Positions 1 to 13,282 of a stretch of 64,000 nt of DNA are shown one piece after another. The notes beneath the pieces were generated by a model. The model ran no database searches, was not told the origin of the DNA, and saw only the letters and a list, made by a program, of their open reading frames with translations. The stretch comes from Candidatus Obscuribacterales bacterium (GTDB lineage: Bacteria; Cyanobacteriota; Vampirovibrionia; Obscuribacterales; Obscuribacteraceae): positions 248,001-312,000 of the forward strand of contig JACKCM010000006.1 in the NCBI GenBank assembly GCA_020634035.1. The letters are read 5' to 3'. Made by a program: the position numbers and the translations under genes. Numbering within the stretch: the stretch's first letter is position 1; each line of letters opens with the position of its first letter.

Positions 1-968
1 CAATAAAAGACAATTATCTAGGCAATATCGCCGAACAGGGTCTTACACGCTGGAATACCGAAAATATGCCGATCAAAGTATTCATAGAAAAGACTTCTTC
101 GGTCAAAGGTTTTGACCCGTCATTTCCGACCATTCTGGAAAACGCCTTCAAGTCCTGGGCTGACAAAAGCCAGGGCAAGCTCGAAATAAATTTCGGCGAT
201 TCAGTTCAAGAAGCTCATATAGTCTGTCGGTGGACTGACGACCACAATGACCTGATGTCCCCGAAAGAAGGGGGCAACACTGTGGTAGTTCCAACCCAGG
301 AAGGCATCGCCAGTGTGGACATGAAGATTCTCACCCTGCCCGCCCCCAACGCCGAGTCCATCAGCCCCAGCTATATGGGCCGGGTATGCCTGCATGAAGC
401 AGGACATGCCCTTGGTCTGACCGGACACAGCCCGGAGAGGGCCGATGTGATGTTCGCCACCGTCTATAGCACAGACGCAGCTGCTCTTACCGACCGCGAC
501 ATAAACAGCCTGAACGAACTCTACAGCATGGACGAAGAGACCCTGGCCAGTATCAAACTGAATCAAGACAGAGCCATGCAAGAGACCAATACCCTCCTGG
601 ACAGCAAGAATCCCCAGGTCAATGCTGTTCAGCTCAATAATGAAGCAGCTAGAGCCTTGAAGGCAAATCAATTCGAAGTGGCGATGAAGAAGCTGGAGGC
701 AGCGCATAAACTGGACCCAGCGAACAAACTGGTCTGCGCCAATCTAGGTGCCGTCTATGCCAATTATGGCTCCATCGCCGGCATGACTTTCAATCTCAAA
801 GGTGCCGCCGACTATTATGGAAAAGCTGTCCCTTTGTTAGAGACCGGCAATAACAGACCTGCTCTGATTCAGGTTCTGGTCAACTATGTAAAAGTACTAA
901 AAATGCTCAATAACAAAGCAGAGGCAAATAAAATCGAAAGTAAGCTTCAGTCTATAATGGGTCACTGA
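1..968 (+). CDS. Matrixin-like zinc metalloprotease with C-terminal TPRs (5' end outside window)
   Basis: The reading frame is open back to the window edge (first full codon at base 3), so the ATG at 66 is probably internal and the gene is truncated on the left. The visible part has a metzincin zinc site, HEAGHALGLTGH, at bases 393-428. H, H and H are the zinc ligands and E is the catalytic base. A D-V-M Met-turn follows a few residues later, as in matrixins. The last ~110 residues are helical and contain TPR-type repeats (roughly DNA 640-960), probably for protein binding. The protein is likely secreted or periplasmic, but the signal peptide would lie outside the window. The substrate is unknown. 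The protease fold is clear from the motif; the TPR assignment is by pattern only. Confidence 0.82.
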   Translation, partial: IKDNYLGNIAEQGLTRWNTENMPIKVFIEKTSSVKGFDPSFPTILENAFKSWADKSQGKLEINFGDSVQEAHIVCRWTDDHNDLMSPKEGGNTVVVPTQEGIASVDMKILTLPAPNAESISPSYMGRVCLHEAGHALGLTGHSPERADVMFATVYSTDAAALTDRDINSLNELYSMDEETLASIKLNQDRAMQETNTLLDSKNPQVNAVQLNNEAARALKANQFEVAMKKLEAAHKLDPANKLVCANLGAVYANYGSIAGMTFNLKGAADYYGKAVPLLETGNNRPALIQVLVNYVKVLKMLNNKAEANKIESKLQSIMGH

Positions 969-1004
969 AAACAGGCCCCAGGGAAGACACCACGGAGCAC
1001 TTGG

Positions 1005-1568
1005 ATGAAGAAGAAACTAATCCTGATTTCATCAGGACTTTTTGGTATTTTGTCGATCGCGGCAATAGCCGTACTTGGCATGGCTGCAATGAAGCCGGAC
1101 ATCTTTAAGGTCGAACGCTCTATTAGCATCAACGCTCCCGCCAGTGAGATCTACCCTCTGATAAACGACCTCCACAACTGGTCTAAATGGTCGCCCTGGG
1201 AAGAGAAAGATCCGGGAATGAAGAGAAGCTTGAGCGGACCGGAAGCAGGCAAAGGTGCCGTCTATGCCTGGAGCGGAAATGATGATGTGGGCGAGGGAAG
1301 CATGACCATTGTCGATAGCGAAGAGCCTGAAAGAATAGACATCCTGCTTAGCTTCAAAAAGCCCTTCGAGGGAGACAATAAAGTAGTCTTCACTTTACGG
1401 CAGAAAGAGACGGAAGAGAAGCCTAGCACCGATCTGACCTGGTCGATGGAAGGGGAGAACCCATTTCTCTGTAAGGTCATACAAATATTCATAGACGTAG
1501 ACAAAATGTGCGGAGCAGACTTCGAAAAAGGCTTATCGAAATTGAAGAAGCTTTCAGAGAACAAATAG
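1005..1568 (+). CDS. SRPBCC-family (polyketide cyclase/START-like) protein with N-terminal membrane anchor
   Basis: This 187-residue protein starts with a Lys-rich n-region and a hydrophobic segment (about residues 4-28), a signal anchor or uncleaved signal peptide. The rest matches the SRPBCC/polyketide-cyclase pattern: an early strand with V-E-R-S-I-x-I-x-A-P, then the helix L-x-x-W-x-K-W-S-P-W that is typical of this family. These domains bind hydrophobic ligands in a deep cavity, and no specific ligand can be named. It follows the protease gene by 36 bp on the same strand and may be cotranscribed. A strong hairpin terminator lies just after the stop codon. Confidence 0.75.
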   Translation: MKKKLILISSGLFGILSIAAIAVLGMAAMKPDIFKVERSISINAPASEIYPLINDLHNWSKWSPWEEKDPGMKRSLSGPEAGKGAVYAWSGNDDVGEGSMTIVDSEEPERIDILLSFKKPFEGDNKVVFTLRQKETEEKPSTDLTWSMEGENPFLCKVIQIFIDVDKMCGADFEKGLSKLKKLSENK

Positions 1569-1580
1569 AGAATCAAAAGG

Positions 1581-1606
1581 AAGGGGCACCGATTATAGTG
1601 CCCCTT
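1581..1606. terminator. Bidirectional Rho-independent terminator between convergent genes
   Basis: Perfect 9-bp inverted repeat AAGGGGCAC (1581-1589) / GTGCCCCTT (1598-1606) with an 8-nt loop. It is followed on the plus strand by CTCTTTT and preceded by AATCAAAAGG, which reads as a T-rich tail on the minus strand. It separates two convergent genes. Confidence 0.8.
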
Positions 1607-1616
1607 CTCTTTTGGA

Positions 1617-6521
<4,905 letters not shown>

Positions 6522-6539
6522 CTGGATAAGGAGGCGAGT

Positions 6540-8189
6540 TTACTTCTTAGAGGCTTCGGATACGGCTCCTTCAGCTTTCTGCATTAGCTGAGAAACCATC
6601 TCACCCGCCTGAAAATCAAATGGATTGAATGGGACATAGGTAAGGATAGTCAGAAAAGCTATAAACATGAGCAGTTCCCACTCGGAGTAAAGGCTATACC
6701 CTCCGAGGGCACCGAGCCATCCCAGCCTCGTGTCGATACAAAGTAGAACCACAGTCCACCAGAATCTCCATAAAGAGAGGTTGACTATGGCATCGACCCA
6801 GGTCGAAAAGACCTTGTTAAACAAATTGCCCAGACCCGATGGCCAGGCATAGAACGCCGCCGCCAGAGGCCCCATCAGCATGAGATAACAGATCATTGTG
6901 ATCTGGAAGGCACACATCATGACCAGTCCCATGGCTGCGGACTCTGCCATGGTGTTCGCCAGGGTCTGAAGCATTACCGTAGCTGTGGATTGAGCTTCTA
7001 CTCCGGACTCGGCCTCTGGTCCCTGGGTCAATTTACCCAGTACCGGGAAGTTGCTTGGATGCATAACCTGATTAACTTTATTCGCTTCCGGAGCCCGGAA
7101 GACCTGTTCGTTAGCCCAGTTGAAAATCGTGATCGGATTTACATGTTGTCGAACTTCATGGGTCAATGAGTTGCCCACGTCAATGCAGTAACTGGTGATA
7201 AGCTGACAGGCCGGGATCAGGAATATGGCAATCATCGCCCGCAAAATACCGACGAAAGGACTGGCAGCGTCCTCGTCGTTGCCCGAGCTGAGAATGCCGT
7301 GAGATACAACCCCTTTCATCTGGGTGATTACCGCTCCGGGCAAGAGAAAGAGTATCGCCATCGGAACATAGACTTCTGAGTACATGCGCTGCACAAACCA
7401 GATTGCATTACGATGGGTTTTGGTCACAGCAAAAGCACTGCTAGGCGATCCGGTGGCTTCGTTGGCCACGTTGAGAAGATTGCTCATCTGCAGCTCGAGC
7501 ATCGCTATCCATGTCGGGTTAAAGGCATCCGCCACCGCGTCCGATGCCCCCTGGGCCGCTCCGTGCTGCTGAGACTTGGCGTTGTCGAATTTCTGTTTAG
7601 GGTCCATCCCGGTAATAGACTCGACAGCCGCTTTCTGAATGGCACCCATGATGCGCTGACCAGTACCCTGTTTGCCACCATAAGTCTGGGTGGATGCCAG
7701 GGCGTCTCTGGCTGCCATAGCCTCAGCACTGGGCATGGTGATGTTCTTCTCTATTTTTGGATAGGCTCGAAAAATGGCGCGCTTAGGGGCAACCCGATTA
7801 TCGTTCGGTGGGAAGATAGGATAATGCTCGAACCATTGCATCTGGGTCTCGACTGTCTTCGATTCCGGTACAGGTTTCTGCACTTGAGGTTCGGACTGAT
7901 AGTTGAGATTCAGGAGGTCGGAAGAGCCATCCCCAATCGATACGGACTGAGGGTTGCCTGATGCCGGAATGCCCAGAGAACCAGCCGATTCGACTGCGCT
8001 CTGGGTCTGCCAGTTCCACATCTTCTTGCCGTAAGAGCCCAGCGCCTCGCCCATCCTGACTCGATGCTGGCCGAGACTGGTGTTCGGCATCTGGGGACGG
8101 GGCATTTGAGCAAATGCTTCTGAGCTCAGGTATACACCTAGAAAAATCGACAAGACTGCCAGTAATCTTAAAATAGGTCTGATGCGCAT
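6540..8189 (-). CDS. Polytopic membrane protein, paralogue of the downstream giant protein
   Basis: The 549-residue protein has a good signal peptide (residues 1-27, ending A-F-A-Q). A soluble, mostly helical region runs to about 245, and hydrophobic helices occupy about 265-340 and 415-520. It shares the conserved block V-P-M-A-I-L-F-L-L-P-G-A-V-I-T-Q and the following P-F-x-G-I-L-R-x-M-x-A-I-F-L-I-P with the next gene, as well as a W-P-x-x-x-L helix near the C-terminus. The two genes are an 18-bp-spaced tandem pair, almost certainly from duplication. This copy ends at the membrane core without the long repetitive tail. Function is unknown; a channel or secretion scaffold is a guess from topology. 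Confidence 0.8.
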   Translation of the reverse strand: MRIRPILRLLAVLSIFLGVYLSSEAFAQMPRPQMPNTSLGQHRVRMGEALGSYGKKMWNWQTQSAVESAGSLGIPASGNPQSVSIGDGSSDLLNLNYQSEPQVQKPVPESKTVETQMQWFEHYPIFPPNDNRVAPKRAIFRAYPKIEKNITMPSAEAMAARDALASTQTYGGKQGTGQRIMGAIQKAAVESITGMDPKQKFDNAKSQQHGAAQGASDAVADAFNPTWIAMLELQMSNLLNVANEATGSPSSAFAVTKTHRNAIWFVQRMYSEVYVPMAILFLLPGAVITQMKGVVSHGILSSGNDEDAASPFVGILRAMIAIFLIPACQLITSYCIDVGNSLTHEVRQHVNPITIFNWANEQVFRAPEANKVNQVMHPSNFPVLGKLTQGPEAESGVEAQSTATVMLQTLANTMAESAAMGLVMMCAFQITMICYLMLMGPLAAAFYAWPSGLGNLFNKVFSTWVDAIVNLSLWRFWWTVVLLCIDTRLGWLGALGGYSLYSEWELLMFIAFLTILTYVPFNPFDFQAGEMVSQLMQKAEGAVSEASKK

Positions 8190-8388
8190 TCTGATGACCT
8201 TTTTGGCCGAACCGTCGTTCGACCATTTGTGAGCTCTTTGATTTAGTAAGTCGGGTCTTGGTCTTAAAGGGGCGGGCTGGAGGGAGAGCCAAGACCCTGT
8301 CTGATGGCGACTCTACGACTCTACGCTCGAATTGTGAACTTTTGGTACCCTATTGACAACCCCAAATTAATTTTTCCGACTTACGGCT

Positions 8389-8406
8389 AAAAGGCACCGG
8401 AGTGCC
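8389..8406 (-). terminator. Probable terminator after the FKBP gene
   Basis: GGCAC (8393-8397) pairs with GTGCC (8402-8406) around a 4-nt loop. On the minus strand it is followed by TTTTAG. It lies 55 nt beyond the FKBP stop codon. The stem is short, so confidence is modest. Confidence 0.4.
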
Positions 8407-8461
8407 CATCGAGATTATTCCCCGACGGAACTACTAAACAAACACCTGGATAATATAAGAT

Positions 8462-9244
8462 CTACTCTTGCGAAGCGGGAGATTCGGTTGTTCCAGAGAC
8501 TTCAGAAGGTTTGAGAAATTGCCGGCCGACCTGACGACCGGTGGTGAGCAGTTTCACCACACAGACAACCGGAGTGTTGGGCGGAACTTTTCCTTCAAGG
8601 CCTTTTGCACCCCAGGCAAGTTTGGCCGGGATCATCATCTTGCGAGTGCCGCCAACTTTCATTCCTACCAGCCCATATTGAATTCCGGGAATGACCTTGT
8701 TGTCTCCCATGTGAAACTGAATCGGCTGTCCCCTGGATATCGAGTTGTAGAACATCGTCCCGTCCGGCAACCAGCCCACATAATGGATCATCGTGAGCCC
8801 GTTTTCTCCAGGAGTAAGCCCGGTACCCTGCTCGAGGTCGGCATACTGTACGCCGAATTGATTGGTCTTCAGCTGTTCGCCGGCTCGCTTGGTGTCGTTC
8901 TTGGGTATGCTGTTACCCTGAATCTGCGGGAAATAATATTTGACCGGATCCTCTTCCTGGCCTGTTTTCATATAGGAAGTCATCACGAATTTCTTCTTCG
9001 AGATAATCTTTGAGTTGTCCCACTTGAGGCTTCCGTCAGGATTTTTAGTAGGGTCACTACCCTTTCTGTCGACGAAAGACTTGGTGGTGTTGTCTTCGCC
9101 TTCCAGAGAGATGTTCGACTCAGCTTTCTTTTCTGGTTCGTTGGAACAAGAAGAAAGAAAACACGGAGAAATAATCAGAGTAGAAGCCAGAAGGGCTCCG
9201 GGGAAACTTTTGAAGAACGAAACGGCTTTTCGATAAGCGCTCAT
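8462..9244 (-). CDS. FKBP-type peptidyl-prolyl isomerase, lipoprotein
   Basis: A 260-residue protein. I place the start at the ATG at 9244, because AAAGGA lies about 9 nt upstream and the resulting N-terminus is a proper lipoprotein signal (hydrophobic stretch, then L-S-S-C as lipobox). A longer frame to 9352 lacks these features. The C-terminal ~110 residues form an FKBP domain: V-x-Y-V-G-W-L-x-D-G-T, then P-I-Q-F, V-I-P-G-I-Q-Y-G-L-x-G-M-K-V-G-G and a final V-V-C-V-V-K-L-L strand. The domain catalyses prolyl cis-trans isomerisation, here on envelope proteins. The linker between lipobox and domain is charged and probably disordered. It is transcribed alone, divergent from the EF-hand gene. 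Confidence 0.88.
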   Translation of the reverse strand: MSAYRKAVSFFKSFPGALLASTLIISPCFLSSCSNEPEKKAESNISLEGEDNTTKSFVDRKGSDPTKNPDGSLKWDNSKIISKKKFVMTSYMKTGQEEDPVKYYFPQIQGNSIPKNDTKRAGEQLKTNQFGVQYADLEQGTGLTPGENGLTMIHYVGWLPDGTMFYNSISRGQPIQFHMGDNKVIPGIQYGLVGMKVGGTRKMMIPAKLAWGAKGLEGKVPPNTPVVCVVKLLTTGRQVGRQFLKPSEVSGTTESPASQE

Positions 9245-9418
9245 ATCAATATAATCCTTTGCAAGATCGCCTGCATTATCGCCCCTCTTAAATCTAACAA
9301 AGGTCACCCGGGTTGCACAAGTCCCTTTCTTTCCCCCATAACCTAATTGCATTGATTCAATATTTCAGGAATGAGGTAGGAATCAAATAAGGTGATTTAA
9401 CCGGGGGTTATCAGGTCA

Positions 9419-9754
9419 GTGAACGACCAGAACAATTTCAACCTTGATCTGTCTTGGGTTCATTCAAGCACCACCGAAAGAACCAAAGAGCGCTTCAACG
9501 AGATAAAGACCTATGCCTATCTCGCCTTCGACGAATTGGACAAAGACAAGAACGGCTTCATAGATGAGAGCGAATTGCTCGAAGCCTTGAATTCATCCAG
9601 CACAAGCGAAAGAGAAAAAGCCTTCATCGCCTTCCTTCTGGACAATCGCCAGTCTATTGCCGACTCATTCGACGAAGGGGCGCACCAGGACCCAGAAGGA
9701 ATATCGCGTATGGATCTGGAAGCATATTTCAAAATGATCTCTCAGCTGATGTAA
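9419..9754 (+). CDS. Small EF-hand calcium-binding protein
   Basis: A 111-residue cytoplasmic protein starting with GTG. Residues 41-52 form a canonical EF-hand loop, with D41, D43, N45, F47, D49 and E52 at the calcium-coordinating positions and G46 at the turn. A second, weaker helix-loop-helix near residues 83-105 (Q-D-P-E-G-I-S-R-M-D) looks like a degenerate partner hand. There is no signal peptide or membrane segment. The next gene begins 23 bp downstream and encodes a degenerate GGDEF protein, so the pair may be an operon. A calcium-sensing role is inference from the loop. Confidence 0.8.
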   Translation: MNDQNNFNLDLSWVHSSTTERTKERFNEIKTYAYLAFDELDKDKNGFIDESELLEALNSSSTSEREKAFIAFLLDNRQSIADSFDEGAHQDPEGISRMDLEAYFKMISQLM

Positions 9755-9777
9755 AAGACGAAAAAGGAACCTACAAA

Positions 9778-10473
9778 ATGGCGGACGATAAAAGAGAATA
9801 TATTGGCGACAGCAAAATACATCAGAGTCTTGCCGGTCAAACTCGCGGAGAGCTCAACCAACCCTCCCAGGCCCAACTGAGACGGGCAAAAGCCCAGGCC
9901 ATGCAGCAGACCATGTTCGCCATACCCATAGCTCAAAATGCGACGGTATCACCGGAACAACAAGAGCGCAAGGTCATTTACGATCTCGAGATTCCCCAGA
10001 TTTATAATTTCAGATTCGCTGTCCGTCAACTCAAACTAGAGAATCGCCGCGCCGAGAAATTTCAACGTCCGTTATCTGTATTGATCGTAGGCTTTCCCGA
10101 ACTGCCGCTTATCAAAGACAAGTTCAGCTCCCATGCCGCTGACGCCTGTATCAAAGAAATAGGTAAAGCCTTAGTAGAATATGTAGAACTCGGAATAGAC
10201 ATCGTCTGTCGATTCGCCGACGAAAAATTCATGGTGGTGCTGCCCGAACTCAATGGTCCTGAGGCCACCATGGTTGCCGAGAGCATCAGGACTCACTTTG
10301 AAAAATCTCTGGTTACCTACCAGCAGTACAAGATTCCTATAAGGGCATCAATAGGCATTACCTGCTTTCCCAAACATGGTCAAAGCTGGAAAGAGCTGGT
10401 AGCCAAAGCGGACCTGGCTGTGGATCTGGTCGTGGAGAGCGGCGGCAACGCATTTCGCTTCGGACCGCTTTAG
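9778..10473 (+). CDS. Degenerate GGDEF-domain protein
   Basis: A 231-residue protein. Residues 1-70 are polar and unrecognised, and residues 80-231 follow the GGDEF fold. The family pattern R-x-E-K-F-x-R-P-L-S-V-L-I is recognisable at 91-103, followed by the active-site hairpin and a final S-I-G-I-x-x-x-P block. The signature itself reads R-F-A-D-E-K-F (A147-D148-E149-K150-F151) where an active enzyme has R-Y-G-G-D-E-F. Both glycines and the acidic pair are changed, so c-di-GMP synthesis is very unlikely. It may act as a GTP or c-di-GMP binding or protein-interaction module. The gene lies 23 bp after the EF-hand gene. Confidence 0.8.
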   Translation: MADDKREYIGDSKIHQSLAGQTRGELNQPSQAQLRRAKAQAMQQTMFAIPIAQNATVSPEQQERKVIYDLEIPQIYNFRFAVRQLKLENRRAEKFQRPLSVLIVGFPELPLIKDKFSSHAADACIKEIGKALVEYVELGIDIVCRFADEKFMVVLPELNGPEATMVAESIRTHFEKSLVTYQQYKIPIRASIGITCFPKHGQSWKELVAKADLAVDLVVESGGNAFRFGPL

Positions 10474-10474
10474 C

Positions 10475-10885
10475 CTAAAAATCCGGCGTCACCGTCGCTT
10501 TGTCGCCTTGGAACCCGAACTGCTGAAGCAGCTCGGGTCTGATATGAACATTGTCCCCGCATTCGATACCACTATAAAGCAGCCTCGGAGCAAAGCCGAC
10601 AATTACTTTAAGCATCTCTTCTTCAGCTTCTATCAAAGAAGACCGAAAGCGCTCTATAGAAAGGGTCTCTTCGTCTTTAGAACGAGCGCCGGCAAAACCC
10701 TTTAGTTCTCCGTCTGCCTCAACCACCAGGAATAAGCCTTCTTTGCCAAAATAATTGGCTTCGATATTTACAAGGTCTCGATCGCGCCCTTTCAAATCGA
10801 AGGAGGCATTCTCCGTAGAGGAGAATGCCTCGGCCAGTTCCCTGATTGCCTTTTCGTCTTGACGATTTGCAATGCGAACTTGCAT
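10475..10885 (-). CDS. GNAT-like acetyltransferase-fold protein (putative)
   Basis: A 136-residue protein. I start at the ATG at 10885, because the sequence from there opens like a GNAT domain (V-R-I-A-N-x-x-D-x-x-A-I-R-E-L). A longer frame would overlap the H+-PPase stop. A strand with L-F-L-V-V-E-A-D-G-E-L-K-G-F-A-G-A is typical of GNAT beta4, but the acetyl-CoA loop (Q/R-x-x-G-x-G/A) is not evident, so catalysis is doubtful. It begins 4 bp after the H+-PPase gene ends and is probably cotranscribed with it. The fold assignment is tentative. Confidence 0.55.
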   Translation of the reverse strand: MQVRIANRQDEKAIRELAEAFSSTENASFDLKGRDRDLVNIEANYFGKEGLFLVVEADGELKGFAGARSKDEETLSIERFRSSLIEAEEEMLKVIVGFAPRLLYSGIECGDNVHIRPELLQQFGFQGDKATVTPDF

Positions 10886-10889
10886 GGTC

Positions 10890-12980
10890 TTAAACGAGGA
10901 AGCTGACCAGAAGAAGGGCAACGATGTTGAGGATTTTGATCATCGGGTTGATGGCAGGACCAGCGGTGTCTTTGTAAGGATCACCGACTGTGTCGCCGGT
11001 AACCGAAGCTTTGTGCGCTTCGGAACCTTTGCCACCATGGTTGCCGTCTTCGATGTACTTCTTGGCGTTATCCCAGGCACCGCCACCGGAGGTCATGGAG
11101 ATAGCCACGAAGATACCGGTGATGATCGAGCCGACTAAGACACCACCGAGGATTTTTGCGGCGGCGTACTGCCCGGGCATAGCCTGGTTGAGCCAGAGAT
11201 GACCGAGCATGGCGATCACAATCGGAGTGAGAACCGGCAAGAGAGCCGGAGCGATCATCTGCTTGATGGCAGAGGTGGTGACGATATCGACACAACGGGC
11301 ATAGTCCGGTTTGCCGGTACCTTCCATGATGCCGGGAATCTCTCTGAACTGACGTCTAACTTCCTCTACGACCATACCGCCTGCTTTACCCACAGCTTCC
11401 ATGGCGAAAGCGGAGAAGAGGAAGGGTATGAGACCACCGAGGAAAAGACCGGCCAGAACGAAGGGGCTGGAGAGGTCGAAACTGAGAGCGGCGGAGTCGC
11501 CACCAGCTTTGGTGATAGCAGCATGCAGCTCTTCTGTGTAGGAGCTGAAAAGAACGATGGCAGCCAGACCGGCAGAGCCGATGGCATAACCTTTAGTTAC
11601 CGCTTTGGTGGTGTTACCGACAGCATCCAGCGGATCGGTGATGTCTCTCACTTCACTGGGAAGCTCAGCCATTTCAGCGATACCACCGGCGTTATCGGTA
11701 ATAGGGCCATAAGAGTCGATGGCGACGATGATACCAGCCATGGAGAGCATGGCCATAGCGGCTAACGCCACACCAAATACTCCGCAGAGACTGAAAGAGA
11801 TCAGGATACCGGCGATGATCACCAGGGTGGGAAAAGCGGTTGACTCCATAGAGATAGCCAGACCAGCAATTATGTTGGTGGCATGACCGGTCTCGGAAGC
11901 CTGGGCGATATGACGCACCGGTCTGAAACTGGTAGATGTGTAGTACTCAGTGATGTACACGATCAGCGCAGTTACCACGAGACCAACCAATGAAGCAAAG
12001 AAGAAGTTCATCGGGCTGACCGGAGCACCATTGAGGCTGAGACCGCTCATCATTTTTTCGGTAACGAAATAGAAGCCGATAGCAGCACCCAGACCGGCGA
12101 CCACAAGCCCTTTGTAGAGAGCCAACATGATGTTTTTGCCACCGCCCAGTTTGACAAAGAATGCTCCGAGAACCGAGGTGGCGATCGAGATGGCTCCGAG
12201 AACGAGAGGATAAGTCATCACATAAGGAGCGGTACCCGCTTCGATTTGAGAATGAAATACCTGGTGAGCAAGGAGCATGGTGGCGATGGCGGTGACGGCA
12301 TAAGTCTCGAAAAGATCCGCTGCCATACCGGCACAGTCACCGACGTTGTCACCGACGTTATCTGCGATAACAGCTGGGTTGCGCGGGTCGTCTTCAGGGA
12401 TTCCGGCTTCGACTTTACCGACAAGGTCGGCTCCGACGTCGGCGGCTTTGGTGAAGATACCTCCACCGAGTCTGGCGAAAACAGAGATAAGCGAGGCACC
12501 AAATCCAAGACCGATCAAAGCATTAACATCTTTGGTGGCCAGGTAAAAGACAGTGACCCCGAGCAAGCCGAGACCGACGACCAATAAGCCGGTTACCGAG
12601 CCGCCTTTGAAAGCGACATCGAGAGCTTTGCTCAATCCGCCTTTGGCGGCTTCGGCGGTTCTAACGTTAGCTCGTACAGAGACAAACATGCCTACGAAAC
12701 CGGCCAGAGCGCTGAGACCGGCACCAACCACGAAACCAATCGCGGTTTTGATGTCGAGGGTTAAAGCAATAACTGCGGCAAGCACCACACCGACGATCAG
12801 AATCGTCATGTACTGCCTGCTCATGTAAGCGCTGGCGCCTTCTTGTATGGCTCCGGCGATTTTCTTCATAGCCTCGTTGCCGTCGGATAGCTTGAGTACG
12901 CTGCCCCCGGCGTAGCCGCCATAGAGCAGTGCCAGAGCACCGCCACCCATGACGCAGTAAAGAATCGTAGACTCGTCCAT
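10890..12980 (-). CDS. hppA: Membrane-bound proton-pumping pyrophosphatase, K+-independent type
   Basis: A 696-residue integral membrane protein that couples PPi hydrolysis to ion transport. The start is the ATG at 12980, with GGGAG about 8 nt upstream; a longer frame to 13013 lacks support. The PPi-binding loop D-V-G-A-D-L-V-G-K-V-E is at 181-191, and the acidic catalytic segment D-N-V-G-D-N-V-G-D-C-A-G-M-A-A-D is at 207-222. The segment G-N-T-T-K-A-V-T-K carries K459 and T462. Lys and Thr at these sites mark the K+-independent H+-pumping subfamily, while Ala marks the K+-dependent one. Length is typical. Upstream lies a 300-bp regulatory gap shared with the amidase gene. Confidence 0.96.
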   Translation of the reverse strand: MDESTILYCVMGGGALALLYGGYAGGSVLKLSDGNEAMKKIAGAIQEGASAYMSRQYMTILIVGVVLAAVIALTLDIKTAIGFVVGAGLSALAGFVGMFVSVRANVRTAEAAKGGLSKALDVAFKGGSVTGLLVVGLGLLGVTVFYLATKDVNALIGLGFGASLISVFARLGGGIFTKAADVGADLVGKVEAGIPEDDPRNPAVIADNVGDNVGDCAGMAADLFETYAVTAIATMLLAHQVFHSQIEAGTAPYVMTYPLVLGAISIATSVLGAFFVKLGGGKNIMLALYKGLVVAGLGAAIGFYFVTEKMMSGLSLNGAPVSPMNFFFASLVGLVVTALIVYITEYYTSTSFRPVRHIAQASETGHATNIIAGLAISMESTAFPTLVIIAGILISFSLCGVFGVALAAMAMLSMAGIIVAIDSYGPITDNAGGIAEMAELPSEVRDITDPLDAVGNTTKAVTKGYAIGSAGLAAIVLFSSYTEELHAAITKAGGDSAALSFDLSSPFVLAGLFLGGLIPFLFSAFAMEAVGKAGGMVVEEVRRQFREIPGIMEGTGKPDYARCVDIVTTSAIKQMIAPALLPVLTPIVIAMLGHLWLNQAMPGQYAAAKILGGVLVGSIITGIFVAISMTSGGGAWDNAKKYIEDGNHGGKGSEAHKASVTGDTVGDPYKDTAGPAINPMIKILNIVALLLVSFLV

Positions 12981-13065
12981 CGATAAACTCCCGTGAATAC
13001 AGTCAGTCGTCAAGTAGTGATTGGCTACTGCGCTGATTTGGTAATAGTGCCTCGCATAAGCGCAT

Positions 13066-13113
13066 GCACCAGGACTCGAACCGCCCTTGCAAAGCGGTGA
13101 GCCGTAAAACTCG
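13066..13113 (-). other. tRNA-like fragment in the hppA leader
   Basis: Read on the minus strand, this holds GCTTTGCAAG, like an Ala(TGC) anticodon loop. It is followed almost at once by GGTTCGAGTCC, the conserved T-arm, and TGGTGC. The D-arm, variable loop and a matching acceptor stem are missing, so this is no working tRNA. It may be a relic of a tRNA gene or an integration site. Confidence 0.3.
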
Positions 13114-13170
13114 ATGTAAATTTAGCAGGATTAGCTTGTCTGCTATAAGAGTTGTATTTAATTTAGGCCT

Positions 13171-13209
13171 CACCAATGGTGGCAACAGTTTTCAAGGGCA
13201 CCACCGGTG
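13171..13209. promoter_or_regulatory. Paired palindromes in the hppA/amidase divergent region
   Basis: Two copies of CACC-N3-GGTG occur, CACCAATGGTG (13171-13181) and CACCACCGGTG (13199-13209), with centres 28 bp apart. They sit between the divergent hppA and amidase genes, a usual place for an operator bound by a dimeric repressor. The regulator is unknown. Confidence 0.3.
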
Positions 13210-13243
13210 AGTGTCCGGAACAATCTGAAACCCTTGCCGTCAG

Positions 13244-13252
13244 TGCTACAAT
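13244..13252 (+). promoter_or_regulatory. Extended -10 promoter for the amidase gene
   Basis: TGCTACAAT is an extended -10 (TG-N-TACAAT) placed 31 bp before the ATG at 13283, giving a leader of roughly 24 nt. No good -35 is seen, which is normal for extended -10 promoters. Confidence 0.45.
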
Positions 13253-13282
13253 AGCCACAAACTAGAAAGTTAAGAGACATTC

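Noticed and set aside
10508..10705. Plus-strand ORF opposite the GNAT-like gene
   Set aside because: No ribosome site or motif; it is a shadow of the minus-strand gene, whose start and spacing fit the operon.
13003..13185. 60-codon minus-strand ORF in the hppA leader
   Set aside because: It overlaps the tRNA-like remnant and has no ribosome site or recognisable sequence.
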